Source: Bradyrhizobium sp. 170
GTDB taxonomy: Bacteria; Pseudomonadota; Alphaproteobacteria; Rhizobiales; Xanthobacteraceae
Reading direction: 5' to 3'
DNA length: 64,000 nt
NCBI RefSeq assembly: GCF_023101085.1
Contig: NZ_CP064703.1
Location: 4,030,001-4,094,000 of the forward strand
Below the pieces are notes generated by a model, which ran no database searches, was not told the origin of the DNA, and saw only the letters and a program-made list of their open reading frames with translations. Below are positions 8,357 through 18,624 of this stretch, one piece after another. Positions within the stretch are counted from its first letter, which is position 1. Each line of letters starts with the position of its first letter. The translations under genes and the position numbers were made by a program.

Positions 8357-10645
8357 ATGGCGTATTGGCGCCGCAGCTCCCGGCAAATGCAGGCCGCGAC
8401 CGGCCAGGTCGCGGTCGCGCCGACCTCGCCTGTGACGGAGAAGCCGAAATCGCGCTCGCGCATGATGCGGCAATACGATCTGGTCGAGCGCGTCAGGTCG
8501 TACAATCCCGATACCAACGAAGACTTGCTGAACCGCGCCTACGTCTACGCCATGAAGGCGCACGGCACCCAAACCCGCGCGTCCGGCGATCCCTATTTCT
8601 CGCATCCGCTCGAAGTCGCGGCGATCCTGACCAACCTCAAGCTCGATGACGCCACCATCGTAGCTGCCCTGCTGCACGACACCATCGAGGATACCGAGGC
8701 GACGCGCGCCGAGATCGACAATATGTTCGGCCACGAGATCGGCGTGCTGGTCGAGGGGCTCACCAAGCTGAAACGCCTGGAACTGGTCTCGCGCGAGGCC
8801 AAGCAGGCCGAGAACCTGCGCAAGCTATTGCTCGCGATCGCCGACGACGTCCGCGTGCTGCTGATCAAGCTCGCCGATCGGCTGCACAATATGCGCACGC
8901 TGGAATTCGTGCCGCATGCCTCGCGCCGCCGCATTGCCGAGGAGACGCTCGACATCTATGCGCCGCTCGCCGGCCGCATGGGCATGCAGGAGATGCGGGA
9001 GGAGCTCGAGGATCTCTCGTTCCATACGCTCGATCCGGAAGCCTATGCCGTGGTGATGCAGCGGCTCGATGCGCTCGCCGACCGCAACCGCAATCTGATC
9101 GGCGAGATCGAAAGCCAGCTCTCCAAGAAGATGCAGAAGCACGGTATTGCCGCGCGCGTCTACGGCCGCCGCAAGCAGCCGTTTTCGATCTGGACCAAGA
9201 TGGAGCGCAAATCGGTCGGCTTCGAGCAGCTTTCCGACATCTACGGATTCCGCGTCGTGATGCCGGATGTCGAAGCTTGCTACCGCGCGCTCGGCGTCGT
9301 GCACACCACCTGGCCGGTGGTGCCCGGCCGCTTCAAGGACTACATCTCGACGCCGAAGCAGAACGACTACCGTTCGCTCCATACCACCGTGATCGGTCCC
9401 GGCAACCAGCGCGTCGAGCTGCAGATCCGCACCGAGGAAATGAACCAGATCGCGGAATTCGGCATCGCCGCGCACGCGTTCTACAAGGAAGGCATGGGCT
9501 CGCCGACCGAGCGGCTCGAGCACGAATCCAACGCCTTTGCCTGGCTGCGCCACACCGTCGGCATCCTGTCCGAAAGCGCCAATCCGGAAGAGTTTCTGGA
9601 GCACACCAAGCTGGAGCTGTTCCACGACCAGGTGTTCTGCTTCACCCCGAAGGGCAAGCTGATCGCGCTGCCGCGTCAGGCCAATGTGATCGACTTCGCC
9701 TATGCCGTGCACACCGATGTCGGCAACTCGGCCGTTGGTTGCAAGATCAACGGCAAATTCGCGCCCTTGTCGTCCGAACTGCAGAACGGCGACGAGGTCG
9801 AGGTTTTGACCTCGGTCGCCCAGTCGGCGCCGCCCTCGGCCTGGGAATCGCTTGCGGTTACCGGCAAGGCCCGCGCTGCGATCCGCCGCGCGACGCGGAC
9901 CGCGGTGCGCGATCAATATGCCGGCCTTGGCCGCCGCATCGTCGACCGCCTGTTTGCCCGCGCAAAGATCGAATACGCCGACGACAAGCTGAAGGGGGCG
10001 CTTCCCCGACTGGCGCGCGCCTCGATCGAGGACGTGATGGCGTCCGTCGGGCGTGGTGAACTGAAGGCCTCCGACGTCGCCCGCGCCATGTATCCGGACT
10101 ACAAGGAAGAGCGGATGGTGCGCTACGGGGCCAAGAAGAGCCTCGCGGTCAAACTGAAGCTGAAATCGCCGCCGCATCCGGCGCGCAGCACGTCCGTTAT
10201 CCCGGTGCGCGGCATCAATTCCGATCTGCCGGTGAAGTTCGCGCCGAACGGCGGCGCCGTGCCGGGCGACCGCATCATCGGCATCGTTACGCCGGGCGAG
10301 GGGATCACGATCTATCCGATCCAGTCGCCGGCGCTGAAGGACTTTGAGGAAGAGCCGGAGCGCTGGCTCGACGTGCGCTGGGATATCGACGAAACCATGC
10401 CGCAGCGTTTTCCGGCGCGGATCCTGGTCCATAACGTCAACGAGCCCGGCAGCCTCGCCCAGGTCGCTACCGTGATCGCCGAGCATGACGGCAATATCGA
10501 CAATATCAGCATGTCGCGCCGCTCGCCTGACTTCACCGAGTTGACGATCGATCTCGAGGTCTATGACCTCAAGCATCTCAGTGCAATTATCGCTCAATTG
10601 CGCGCCAAAGCCGTCGTCGCCAAGGTTGAGCGCGTCAACGGATAG
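8357..10645 (+). CDS. rsh: Bifunctional (p)ppGpp synthetase/hydrolase (Rsh)
   Basis: 762 residues, long RelA/SpoT architecture. The N-terminal hydrolase HD domain has SHPLEVA and LLHDTIEDT (His/Asp near 107-108). The synthetase domain contains GRRKQPFSIWTKM, the arrangement of dual-function enzymes, and YRSLHTTVIGP. TGS follows (IDFAYAVHTDVG), and the last 75 residues are an ACT domain (PGSLAQVATVIAEHDGNIDNI). Intact motifs in both catalytic domains support synthesis and hydrolysis of the stringent-response alarmone. Homologues often start near the MM pair at codons 36-37, so the first 35 residues are uncertain. Confidence 0.95.
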   Translation: MAYWRRSSRQMQAATGQVAVAPTSPVTEKPKSRSRMMRQYDLVERVRSYNPDTNEDLLNRAYVYAMKAHGTQTRASGDPYFSHPLEVAAILTNLKLDDATIVAALLHDTIEDTEATRAEIDNMFGHEIGVLVEGLTKLKRLELVSREAKQAENLRKLLLAIADDVRVLLIKLADRLHNMRTLEFVPHASRRRIAEETLDIYAPLAGRMGMQEMREELEDLSFHTLDPEAYAVVMQRLDALADRNRNLIGEIESQLSKKMQKHGIAARVYGRRKQPFSIWTKMERKSVGFEQLSDIYGFRVVMPDVEACYRALGVVHTTWPVVPGRFKDYISTPKQNDYRSLHTTVIGPGNQRVELQIRTEEMNQIAEFGIAAHAFYKEGMGSPTERLEHESNAFAWLRHTVGILSESANPEEFLEHTKLELFHDQVFCFTPKGKLIALPRQANVIDFAYAVHTDVGNSAVGCKINGKFAPLSSELQNGDEVEVLTSVAQSAPPSAWESLAVTGKARAAIRRATRTAVRDQYAGLGRRIVDRLFARAKIEYADDKLKGALPRLARASIEDVMASVGRGELKASDVARAMYPDYKEERMVRYGAKKSLAVKLKLKSPPHPARSTSVIPVRGINSDLPVKFAPNGGAVPGDRIIGIVTPGEGITIYPIQSPALKDFEEEPERWLDVRWDIDETMPQRFPARILVHNVNEPGSLAQVATVIAEHDGNIDNISMSRRSPDFTELTIDLEVYDLKHLSAIIAQLRAKAVVAKVERVNG

Positions 10646-10770
10646 GCGGTATCTTCATGGCGGGCTTGACCCGGCAATCCATCCTTCTCAATTAGATGGG
10701 TGCGCGGGTCCCGCCCGCTCGTGGCACTTTGTGCTAACGATGTCGTGTCAGATTGCCTGAGAGATCCGCA

Positions 10771-11535
10771 ATGCCCGTTCCTCCGCTCCGCCTCGGCGTC
10801 AATGTCGATCACGTCGCGACCTTGCGGAACGCGCGGGGCGGCGAGCGGCCGGATCCGGTGCGCGCGGCGCTGGCCGCCATCGAGGCGGGTGCCGACGGCA
10901 TCACCGCGCATCTGCGGGAGGACCGCCGCCACATCCGCGACAGCGACATGGCCCGGCTGAAGGCCGAGATATCGAAGCCCCTGAATTTCGAGATGGCGGC
11001 GACCGAGGACATGCTGCGGATTTCGCTCGCCACCAAGCCCCACGCGGTGTGCCTGGTGCCGGAACGGCGCGAGGAACTCACCACCGAGGGCGGGCTGGAT
11101 GTCGTCGGCCAGCACAATGCGCTGGCCCCCTTCATCGCGCGGCTCAACGATGCCGGCATCCGGGTGTCGCTGTTCATCTCGGCCGACCCGCAGCAGATCG
11201 AGATGGCGGCAAGGTTGCGCGCGCCTGTGATCGAGATCCATACCGGCGGCTGGTGCGACGCCGTGGTCGACGGCCATGTGGCGAAGGCCGAGGCGGAATG
11301 GCAGCGAATCGTGGCGGGCGCGGCTTTGGGGCGTGCGGCGGGGCTGGAGGTCCATGCCGGCCACGGCCTCGACTACCAGACGGCCGAGACGATCGCCGGA
11401 CTGCCCGAGATCGCCGAACTCAACATCGGCTACTTCATGATGGGGGAGGCGCTGTTCGTAGGCCTTGGCGAGACCGTGCGGCAAATGCGCACCGCGATGG
11501 ACCGCGGCCGCCAGCTAGCTGCGGGCCGGCCATGA
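10771..11535 (+). CDS. pdxJ: Pyridoxine 5'-phosphate synthase
   Basis: A 254-residue TIM-barrel enzyme closing the pyridoxine ring from 1-deoxyxylulose 5-phosphate and 3-amino-2-oxopropyl phosphate, the last ring-forming step of DXP-dependent vitamin B6 synthesis. Signature [17 protein letters not shown] at the N-terminus, then [12 protein letters not shown] and HAGHGLDY. The ATG at 10771 is chosen; upstream TTG codons lack support. Its last four bases (ATGA) overlap the start of acpS, indicating translational coupling. Confidence 0.95.
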   Translation: MPVPPLRLGVNVDHVATLRNARGGERPDPVRAALAAIEAGADGITAHLREDRRHIRDSDMARLKAEISKPLNFEMAATEDMLRISLATKPHAVCLVPERREELTTEGGLDVVGQHNALAPFIARLNDAGIRVSLFISADPQQIEMAARLRAPVIEIHTGGWCDAVVDGHVAKAEAEWQRIVAGAALGRAAGLEVHAGHGLDYQTAETIAGLPEIAELNIGYFMMGEALFVGLGETVRQMRTAMDRGRQLAAGRP

Positions 11536-11951
11536 TCATCGGCATCGGCTCCGACCTGATCGACATCACCCGCGTCGCCAAGGTGATCGAGCGCCATGGC
11601 GACCGTTTCCTCGACCGCATCTTCACCGACGCCGAGCGCGCCAAAGCGGCGCGCCGCGCCAACAACGAAAAGATGGTGGTTGCGACCTACGCCAAGCGAT
11701 TCGCCGCCAAAGAGGCCTGTTCCAAGGCGCTCGGCACCGGGATCCGGCGCGGCGTCTGGTGGCGGGACATGGGGGTGCTCAACCTGCCGGGCGGCCGTCC
11801 AACCATGAAGCTGACCGGCGGCGCGCTGGCCCGGCTGGAGGCGCTGACGCCGGAGGGGTTCGAGGCGCGGATCGATCTGTCGATCACCGATGACTGGCCG
11901 CTGGCGCAGGCCTTCGTCATAATTTCGGCGGTCGTTCCCGCCAAAGCTTGA
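11532..11951 (+). CDS. acpS: Holo-[acyl-carrier-protein] synthase
   Basis: 139 residues. AcpS transfers 4'-phosphopantetheine from CoA to the serine of acyl carrier protein. The N-terminal [11 protein letters not shown] holds the Mg-binding Asp, and [17 protein letters not shown] holds the conserved Glu and Lys. It overlaps pdxJ by ATGA, the usual pdxJ-acpS arrangement. A gap of 283 bp then separates it from lepB; no clear terminator is seen there. Confidence 0.94.
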   Translation: MIIGIGSDLIDITRVAKVIERHGDRFLDRIFTDAERAKAARRANNEKMVVATYAKRFAAKEACSKALGTGIRRGVWWRDMGVLNLPGGRPTMKLTGGALARLEALTPEGFEARIDLSITDDWPLAQAFVIISAVVPAKA

Positions 11952-12234
11952 GCCGCGCAGGCGTTTGCGCCGGGGGTTCAACGCGAAACTAAAAATCGTT
12001 GATTTATCAATGGATTATGAAGTTTTCACGAGGCGCTTGATTGCGCGCCCACGAACAACCGTCTAAAACGCCGCGAACGACGTGTTCGAGCCAGGGCTGA
12101 TTCAGGCTAGCGCCGGAATTGGCCTTCAATATCAGTATCGAGACCATTTTCCTGACGCGAACGTACCAGGCGATTCGCGTGCGGAAAACGTTCTGCCACC
12201 GTGCGGGCAAAGGCCTGCGGGAATTGGGAAAGCG

Positions 12235-12993
12235 ATGAGCGTGACCTCCAGCACAAAATCTGAAAGCGGCTTGGGTGAAACCATCCGCGTCGTCATCCAC
12301 GCTCTCCTGATCGCGCTCGTGATCCGCACCTTTCTCTTCCAGCCCTTCAATATCCCCTCGGGATCGATGAAGGCGACGCTGCTGGTGGGCGATTACCTGT
12401 TCGTCTCGAAATACTCCTACGGCTACAGCCACTATTCCATCCCATTGTCGCCGCCGCTGTTCTCGGGCCGCATCTTCGGCTCGGAGCCGAGCCGCGGCGA
12501 CATCGTAGTGTTCCGCCTGCCGAAGGATGACTCCACCGATTACATCAAGCGCGTGATCGGCCTGCCGGGCGACCGCATCCAGATGCGGGAAGGCCTGCTC
12601 TACATCAACGACAAGCCGATCAAGCGCGAGCGGCTTTCCGACTTCATCGGCGAGGACCCTTGCGGCTCCGACGCCACCGCGCGTGTCAAGCGCTGGAAGG
12701 AAACGTTGCCGAACGGCGTCAGCTATGAATCGCTCGATTGCGTCGACAACGGCTTCTACGACAACACCAGCGTCTACACCGTGCCGGCCGGCCACTTCTT
12801 CATGATGGGCGACAACCGCGACAACTCGACCGACAGCCGCGTGCTGTCGGCAGTGGGCTATGTGCCGTTCGAGAACATCGTCGGCCGGGCGCAGATGATC
12901 TTCTTCTCCATTGCCGAGGGCGAGCATGCCTGGATGTTCTGGCGCTGGCCGACCGCCGTGCGCTGGAATCGCCTATTCTCAATCGTGCGATGA
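12235..12993 (+). CDS. lepB: Signal peptidase I
   Basis: 252 residues. LepB is an inner-membrane serine protease that cleaves signal peptides from exported preproteins. A single N-terminal membrane anchor (about 18-36) is followed by the catalytic Ser44 in PSGSMKATL and the general-base Lys105 in DYIKRVIGLPGD; box E GDNRDNSTDSR is present. An in-frame extension upstream is open but the ATG at 12235 agrees with family length. Its TGA overlaps the rnc ATG (ATGA). Confidence 0.95.
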   Translation: MSVTSSTKSESGLGETIRVVIHALLIALVIRTFLFQPFNIPSGSMKATLLVGDYLFVSKYSYGYSHYSIPLSPPLFSGRIFGSEPSRGDIVVFRLPKDDSTDYIKRVIGLPGDRIQMREGLLYINDKPIKRERLSDFIGEDPCGSDATARVKRWKETLPNGVSYESLDCVDNGFYDNTSVYTVPAGHFFMMGDNRDNSTDSRVLSAVGYVPFENIVGRAQMIFFSIAEGEHAWMFWRWPTAVRWNRLFSIVR

Positions 12994-13808
12994 ACGACGA
13001 AACAGCAACCATTCCTGACACATCGACCTCGGGCGAGCCGGGCCAGCAGGCCGAAGCCGCCGGCGTCGCTGCGCCGAAAAAGAAGCGCGGCAAGGCCGGG
13101 GCCAAGGCGGCCGCTGCCGCGATCGAGGGGCGCATCGGCTACAAATTTTCCGATCCCGCGCTGCTGACGACCGCCTTTACCCATGTCTCCGCCTTGAAGC
13201 CGGCCACGCGCCATCGCGCCGACAGCTATCAGCGGCTGGAATTCCTCGGCGATCACGTGCTCGGGCTGATCATCTCCGACATGCTGTATCGCGCCTATCC
13301 GCGGGCTGACGAGGGCGAACTGTCGAAACGGCTCGCCGATCTCGTGCGCAAGGAAAGCTGCGCCGATGTCGCAAAATCGCTCGGACTGCTCGACGACATC
13401 AAGCTCGGCGCGGTCGGCGCAGGGGCGGGCGCGCGTCTGCGCAAATCCGTGCTCGGCGACATCTGCGAGGCGGTGATCGGGGCGATCTATCTCGACGGCG
13501 GCTATGCGGCGGCGTCGCAATTCGTCGAGCGCAACTGGCTGGAGCGAATGCGCAAGCCGCGCCGGCCGCTGCGCGATCCCAAGACGGTGTTGCAGGAATG
13601 GGCCCAGAGCAAGGGATTGCCGACGCCGGTCTATCGCGAGATCGAGCGCACCGGGCCGCATCACGACCCGCAGTTCCGCGTCGCCGTCGATCTGCCGGGA
13701 CTGACGCCGGCCGAGGGTGTCGGCGGCTCCAAGCGGGCCGCCGAGAAGGTCGCGGCCTCCGTGATGATCGAACGTGAAGGCGTTGGCGGCGGCAGCAATG
13801 ACAGTTGA
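12990..13808 (+). CDS. rnc: Ribonuclease III
   Basis: 272 residues. The endonuclease cuts double-stranded RNA in rRNA precursors and many regulatory targets. The catalytic signature RLEFLGDHVLG is present with the second acidic cluster GDICEAVIGAIYLDGG, and the C-terminal dsRNA-binding domain spans roughly 200-268 (PKTVLQEWAQSKG to GGSKRAAEKVAASVM). The first 45 residues are an Ala/Lys-rich extension longer than in E. coli. It overlaps lepB by four bases and era by eleven. Confidence 0.95.
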   Translation: MNDETATIPDTSTSGEPGQQAEAAGVAAPKKKRGKAGAKAAAAAIEGRIGYKFSDPALLTTAFTHVSALKPATRHRADSYQRLEFLGDHVLGLIISDMLYRAYPRADEGELSKRLADLVRKESCADVAKSLGLLDDIKLGAVGAGAGARLRKSVLGDICEAVIGAIYLDGGYAAASQFVERNWLERMRKPRRPLRDPKTVLQEWAQSKGLPTPVYREIERTGPHHDPQFRVAVDLPGLTPAEGVGGSKRAAEKVAASVMIEREGVGGGSNDS

Positions 13809-14727
13809 ATCCTCAGGCGAAGCCACGTCCGCCGAGACCCGTTGCGGCTTTGTCGCGCTGATCGGCGCGCCCAATGTCGGCAAGTCCACGCTCGTCAACG
13901 CGCTGGTCGGCTCCAAGGTCACCATCGTCTCGCGCAAGGTGCAGACGACGCGGGCGCTGATCCGCGGCATCGTGATCGAGGACAATGCCCAGATCATCCT
14001 GGTCGATACGCCCGGCATCTTCTCGCCCAAACGAAGGCTCGACCGCGCCATGGTGTCCACCGCCTGGAGCGGGGCCCATGATGCCGACCTCGTCTGCGTG
14101 CTGCTCGATGCGAAAGCTGGCATCGACGAGGAGGCCGACGCGATCCTGAAGAAGCTCGCGACGGTTGCGCACCCGAAAATCCTGGTGCTGAACAAGATCG
14201 ACCTGATCCCGCGCGAGAAGCTCTTGGCGCTGGCGCAGGCCGCCAATGAGCGCATGAAATTCGAACACACCTTCATGATCTCGGCGCTGTCGGGCGATGG
14301 CGTCGCCGATCTGCGCAAGACGCTGGCGAAGGGCGTGCCGCCGGGGCCGTTTCATTACCCCGAGGACCAGATGTCGGATGCGCCGCTGCGGCATCTGGCA
14401 GCCGAAATCACCCGCGAAAAGATCTATCGCCAGCTCCACCAGGAGCTGCCGTATCAATCCACCGTCGAGACCGATACCTGGACCGAGCGCAAGGACAAGT
14501 CGGTGCGCATCGAGCAGACGATCTTTGTCGAGCGCGAAAGCCAGCGCAAGATCGTGCTCGGCAAGGGCGGCGCCACCATCAAGTCGATCGGCGCGGATTC
14601 GCGCAAGGAGATCGCCGAGATACTGGGCGTGCCCGTGCACCTGTTCCTGTTCGTCAAGGTGCGCGAGAACTGGGGCGACGATCCCGACCGCTACCGGGAA
14701 ATGGGCCTGGAATTCCCCAAGGAATGA
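13798..14727 (+). CDS. era: GTPase Era
   Basis: 309 residues. Era is an essential GTPase that binds the 3' end of 16S rRNA and promotes 30S assembly. G1 GAPNVGKST, G3 DTPG and G4 NKID are in place, and the C-terminal KH domain includes VLGKGGATIKSIG. The ATG at 13798 gives MTVESSGE and overlaps the end of rnc by eleven bases, the classic rnc-era coupling. An upstream in-frame ATG at 13774 lies further inside rnc and is less likely. Confidence 0.95.
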   Translation: MTVESSGEATSAETRCGFVALIGAPNVGKSTLVNALVGSKVTIVSRKVQTTRALIRGIVIEDNAQIILVDTPGIFSPKRRLDRAMVSTAWSGAHDADLVCVLLDAKAGIDEEADAILKKLATVAHPKILVLNKIDLIPREKLLALAQAANERMKFEHTFMISALSGDGVADLRKTLAKGVPPGPFHYPEDQMSDAPLRHLAAEITREKIYRQLHQELPYQSTVETDTWTERKDKSVRIEQTIFVERESQRKIVLGKGGATIKSIGADSRKEIAEILGVPVHLFLFVKVRENWGDDPDRYREMGLEFPKE

Positions 14728-14753
14728 TCAGGTAAAAAAGAAGAACAAGCCCG

Positions 14754-15134
14754 ATGAACGTACCCCGGAACGTAGTGTGGTTTGAGGCTCTGCTGTACAT
14801 GTCGCTGACGCTGGACGCGGTGTCGGTGGCGTTCCAGGACCGCACGCCGAAGGCCGACATGACCGCGCAGATGGTCAACGTGGCGACCCTGATGGCGGCC
14901 GGCCTGATCCTGCTTCTCGTCTACTTCGTCTGGCTCGCCGCCGAGCGCCGCAAGAACTGGCCACGCTGGGTGCTGGCGGCAGCGCTGGTGCTGTCGGTGA
15001 TTTCGCTCGTGCAGGTGATCGGCGCAAAGGGCCTGGCGTTCGACAGCGGCATCGAGGTGATTTCCTGCGCACTGACCGCGATGGGGCTGTACTTCTCCTT
15101 CACCGGCGATGCGGTGGGGTGGTTCAACGCGTGA
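14754..15134 (+). CDS. Small four-helix membrane protein of unknown function
   Basis: 126 residues with four hydrophobic segments at about 8-27, 43-63, 71-90 and 97-118 and short polar loops; no charged or catalytic motif stands out. It follows era by 26 bp and could be co-transcribed with it. Codon use is like its neighbours. I do not recognise a family with certainty; a hypothetical inner-membrane protein is the honest call. Confidence 0.7.
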   Translation: MNVPRNVVWFEALLYMSLTLDAVSVAFQDRTPKADMTAQMVNVATLMAAGLILLLVYFVWLAAERRKNWPRWVLAAALVLSVISLVQVIGAKGLAFDSGIEVISCALTAMGLYFSFTGDAVGWFNA

Positions 15135-15149
15135 TAGTCAGGGTTGTGT

Positions 15150-15234
15150 AAGGTGGGCAAAGGCGCACTTCGCGCCATCCGAGGCGACACAGTTTGTTGA
15201 TCGTTGGTGGGCACGCTGCGCTTTGCCCACCCTA
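15150..15234. repeat. Intergenic palindrome, GGTGGGCAAAG family, copy 2
   Basis: The left arm starts AGGTGGGCAAAGGCGC and the right arm ends GCTTTGCCCACCCT. The arms are less perfect than in copy 1 and separated by about 30 bases. It lies between the small membrane protein gene and recO. Confidence 0.75.
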
Positions 15235-15263
15235 GATGCCGCGAATTCCTGTAAACTTCGCCC

Positions 15264-16016
15264 ATGGAATGGACCGACGAAGGCATTGTGCTGGGCGTGC
15301 GGCGGCATGGCGAATCCTCCGCCATTGTCGAGCTGCTGACGCGCGAGCATGGCCGCCACCTCGGCTTGGTGCGGGGCGGCGCGGGCAAGCGGATGCGGCC
15401 GTTGCTGCAGCCGGGCAACAGCGTCACTACGGTGTGGCGGGCGCGGCTCGACGAGCATCTCGGATATTACGCCATTGAGGGCACGCGCTTGCGCGCGGCC
15501 ACCCTGCTGGCGTCGGCCCACGCGACCTATGGCGTCACCCATCTGGCTTCGCTGGTGCGGCTGTTGCCGGAGCGCGATCCGCACGAGGACATCTTTGAGA
15601 TGCTCGACCGCACGCTCGACGACTTTGACGATGTCGGCGGCGCAGCCGCCCACCTCATCAGGTTCGAGCTCGCGATGCTGGCCGAACTCGGTTTTGGCCT
15701 CGACCTGGAAAACTGCGCCGCCACCGGCGAGACCGCCGACCTGATCTACGTCTCGCCAAAGTCCGGCGGCGCGGTGTCGCGGACCGCCGGCGAGCCGTAC
15801 CGCGACCGTCTGCTGCGGCTGCCGGCCTTCCTGCGCGAAGGCGAGGGTGGCGCGAACGGCTGGTCGGATCAGGACCTTCAGGACGGTTTCCGGCTGACCG
15901 GGTTGTTCCTGCTCCGCCACGTGCTGGAACCGCGCGGGCAGGGCCATTCCGATGCCAGGGACGGCTTTATCAATGCGGTGACGAGACACCGGGCGCGAAT
16001 CAGCTCGTCGGTCTGA
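15264..16016 (+). CDS. recO: DNA repair protein RecO
   Basis: 250 residues. RecO anneals single strands and loads RecA through the RecFOR pathway. The N-terminal OB fold starts [30 protein letters not shown], a strong RecO signature, followed by the helical domain ([18 protein letters not shown]). The zinc-finger cysteines of some RecO proteins are missing, as is common in alphaproteobacteria. Gene order era - recO - parC is typical for Bradyrhizobium relatives. Confidence 0.93.
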   Translation: MEWTDEGIVLGVRRHGESSAIVELLTREHGRHLGLVRGGAGKRMRPLLQPGNSVTTVWRARLDEHLGYYAIEGTRLRAATLLASAHATYGVTHLASLVRLLPERDPHEDIFEMLDRTLDDFDDVGGAAAHLIRFELAMLAELGFGLDLENCAATGETADLIYVSPKSGGAVSRTAGEPYRDRLLRLPAFLREGEGGANGWSDQDLQDGFRLTGLFLLRHVLEPRGQGHSDARDGFINAVTRHRARISSSV

Positions 16017-16030
16017 GCGCTCCTTCGATC

Positions 16031-16148
16031 CGTCGTCCCTGCGAAAGCAGGACCCATACGCCGCGGCCCATCAACAGCGCTGCAGCCCCAGCCATTTTTC
16101 GCCACAAACACCTGTGGTTATGGGCACCTGCGCGGGCAGGGGCGACGG
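16031..16148. repeat. Imperfect palindromic repeat ending in CGTCG/CGACG
   Basis: The left arm at 16031-16068 (CCGTCGTCCCTGCGAAAG, then CCCATACGCCGCGGCC) is matched inversely by 16112-16148 (GTGGTTATGGGCACC, then GCAGGGGCGACGG). The same ACCCATACGCCGCGGCC core recurs at 58407-58540. It fills the gap between recO and parC. Confidence 0.65.
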
Positions 16149-16200
16149 ATGCCCCCATTCGGATCTTGCCCGATTCACCGCAAAAGTTTAACGCCTCCCC

Positions 16201-18456
16201 ATGGGAAAACGACAGCTGCCGCCGGAAGAACCGGCCGAAATCCACGAGGTGATGCTGCGCGATGCGCTGGAAGAGCGCTATCTCGCCTATGCGCTCTCGA
16301 CCATCATGCACCGCGCTTTGCCGGACGCCCGCGACGGGCTGAAGCCGGTGCACCGGCGCATCCTGTACGGCATGCGCCTGTTGCGGCTCGACCCCGGCAC
16401 GCCGTTCAAGAAGTCGGCCAAGATCGTCGGCGACGTGATGGGTTCGTTCCATCCGCATGGCGACCAAGCGATCTACGACGCCATGGTGCGCCTGGCGCAG
16501 GATTTCGCCTCGCGCTATCCGCTGGTCGACGGCCAGGGCAATTTTGGCAATATCGACGGCGATAATCCTGCCGCCTACCGCTACACCGAAGCGCGCATGA
16601 CCGAGGTCGCGCGGCTGCTGCTGGAAGGCATCGACGAGGACGGCGTCGAGTTTCGACCCAATTACGACGGCCAGAGCAAGGAGCCGGTGGTTCTGCCCGG
16701 CGGCTTCCCGAATCTGCTCGCCAACGGTTCGCAGGGCATCGCGGTCGGCATGGCCACCTCGATCCCGCCGCACAACGCAGCCGAACTCTGCGACGCCGCG
16801 CTGCATCTGATCGACAAGCCCGACGCCAAGTCGAAGTCGCTCTTGAAATGGGTCAAGGGGCCCGATTTCCCGACCGGCGGCATTATTGTCGACTCCAAGG
16901 AAAGCATCGCCGAAGCCTACATGACCGGGCGCGGCTCGTTCCGCACCCGCGCCAAGTGGACCCAGGAAGAGGGCGCCCGCGGCACCTGGGTCGTCGTCAT
17001 CACCGAGATCCCGTGGCTGGTGCAAAAATCCCGGCTGGTCGAGAAGATCGCCGAGCTCCTGAACGAGAAGAAGCTGCCGCTGGTCGGCGACGTCAGGGAC
17101 GAGTCGGCCGAAGACGTCCGCCTGGTGATCGAGCCGAAATCCCGTGCGGTCGATCCGGCGCTGATGATGGAATCGCTGTTCCGGCTCACCGAGCTCGAGA
17201 GCAAGATTTCGCTGAACCTCAACGTGCTTATCAAGGGCAAGATCCCCAAGGTGGTGGGGCTTGCGGAATGTTTGCGCGAATGGCTCGACCATTTGCGCGA
17301 CGTGCTGGTGCGCCGCTCCAACTACCGCAAGACGCAGATCGAGAACCGGCTCGAAGTGCTCGGCGGGTACCTGATCGCCTATCTGAACATCGACAAGGTG
17401 ATCAAGATCATCCGCACCGAGGATGAGCCGAAGCCGGCGCTGATCAAGGCGTTCAAGCTGACGGAAGTCCAGGCCGATGCCATCCTCAACATGCGCCTGC
17501 GCTCCTTGCGCAAGCTCGAGGAATTCGAAATTCGTACCGAGGACAAGAACCTTCGTGGCGAGTTGAAGGGCATCAAGTCGCTGCTCGGCTCCGAGACCGA
17601 GCAATGGTCCAAGGTCGGCGAGCAGGTTCGCAAGGTCCGCGACCTTTTCGGACCGAAGACGCCGCTCGGCAAGCGTCGCACGGTGTTCGCCGACGCGCCC
17701 GAGCACGATCTCGCCGCGATCGAGGAGGCCTTTGTCGAGCGCGAGCCGTGCACGGTGGTGATTTCCGAGAAGGGCTGGGTGCGGACGCTGAAGGGCCATG
17801 TCGAGGATATCTCGGGGCTTGCCTTCAAGACCGACGACAAGCTCGACCACGCCTTCTTCGCCGAGACCACCTCGAAGCTCTTGCTGTTTGCGACCAACGG
17901 CAAATTCTACTCGCTCGATGTGGCAAAACTGCCGGGCGGGCGCGGCCATGGCGAACCGATCCGCATGTTCATCGACATGGAGCAGGACGCGGCGATCGTC
18001 TCGCTGTTCGTCAACAAGGGCGAACGCAAGTTCCTGATCGCGAGCAGCGAAGGCCAGGGTTTTGTCGTCAAGGAAGAGGATTGCGTCGGCAACACCCGCA
18101 AGGGCAAGCAGGTGCTCAACGTCACCATGCCGAACGAGGCCTGCGCGATTACGACGGTGGCAGGCGATACAGTCGCTGTGATCGGCACCAACCACAAAAT
18201 GGTGCTTTTCCCGCTCGACCAGGTGCCGGAAATGGCGCGCGGCCGCGGCGTGCGGCTGCAGAAATATTCCAGCGCCAAGCTGTCTGATGTCGCAGTGTTC
18301 GAGCTCAAGGCGGGGCTGACGTGGAAGGATTCCGCCGGCCGCGAGCAGAGCATGAGCGCCAAGGAATTGTCCGACTGGCGCGGCAACCGCGCCGACGCCG
18401 GCCGCCTCGCGCACGGCCTGCCGAAGTCGAACAAGTTCCTGCGGGGCGTGGAGTAA
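16201..18456 (+). CDS. parC: DNA topoisomerase IV subunit A
   Basis: 751 residues. ParC is the DNA-cleaving subunit of topoisomerase IV, which decatenates sister chromosomes together with ParE. The N-terminal [25 protein letters not shown] and [14 protein letters not shown] precede the active-site tyrosine region [11 protein letters not shown]; the C-terminal beta-pinwheel follows after about residue 490. ParC is favoured over GyrA by its length, by the lack of the GyrA box and by position after recO. Confidence 0.93.
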   Translation: MGKRQLPPEEPAEIHEVMLRDALEERYLAYALSTIMHRALPDARDGLKPVHRRILYGMRLLRLDPGTPFKKSAKIVGDVMGSFHPHGDQAIYDAMVRLAQDFASRYPLVDGQGNFGNIDGDNPAAYRYTEARMTEVARLLLEGIDEDGVEFRPNYDGQSKEPVVLPGGFPNLLANGSQGIAVGMATSIPPHNAAELCDAALHLIDKPDAKSKSLLKWVKGPDFPTGGIIVDSKESIAEAYMTGRGSFRTRAKWTQEEGARGTWVVVITEIPWLVQKSRLVEKIAELLNEKKLPLVGDVRDESAEDVRLVIEPKSRAVDPALMMESLFRLTELESKISLNLNVLIKGKIPKVVGLAECLREWLDHLRDVLVRRSNYRKTQIENRLEVLGGYLIAYLNIDKVIKIIRTEDEPKPALIKAFKLTEVQADAILNMRLRSLRKLEEFEIRTEDKNLRGELKGIKSLLGSETEQWSKVGEQVRKVRDLFGPKTPLGKRRTVFADAPEHDLAAIEEAFVEREPCTVVISEKGWVRTLKGHVEDISGLAFKTDDKLDHAFFAETTSKLLLFATNGKFYSLDVAKLPGGRGHGEPIRMFIDMEQDAAIVSLFVNKGERKFLIASSEGQGFVVKEEDCVGNTRKGKQVLNVTMPNEACAITTVAGDTVAVIGTNHKMVLFPLDQVPEMARGRGVRLQKYSSAKLSDVAVFELKAGLTWKDSAGREQSMSAKELSDWRGNRADAGRLAHGLPKSNKFLRGVE

Positions 18457-18466
18457 GCAAGAACGC

Positions 18467-18553
18467 AGGGTGGGCAAAGGCGCGCTAGCGCCGTGCCCGC
18501 CATCTTGTTTCGCGATTGGAAATTGGTGGGCACGCTTCGCTTTGCCCTCCCTA
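18467..18553. repeat. Intergenic palindrome, GGGTGGGCAAAG family, copy 3
   Basis: The left arm AGGGTGGGCAAAGGCGCG and the right arm GGTGGGCACGCTTCGC followed by TTTGCCCTCCCTAC surround a nested hairpin (GGCGCGCTAGCGCC). It lies between parC and the CDF gene. Confidence 0.75.
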
Positions 18554-18624
18554 CGATTCCCGCCTGTAATAGTATTCGAAATTCTGCGCGCTATATGAAT
18601 CGCCGTCGAACCGGACGAGGCGGA

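Noticed and set aside
8825..10597. A 590-residue minus-strand ORF inside rsh
   Set aside because: Shadow of third-position GC bias; no conserved motifs.
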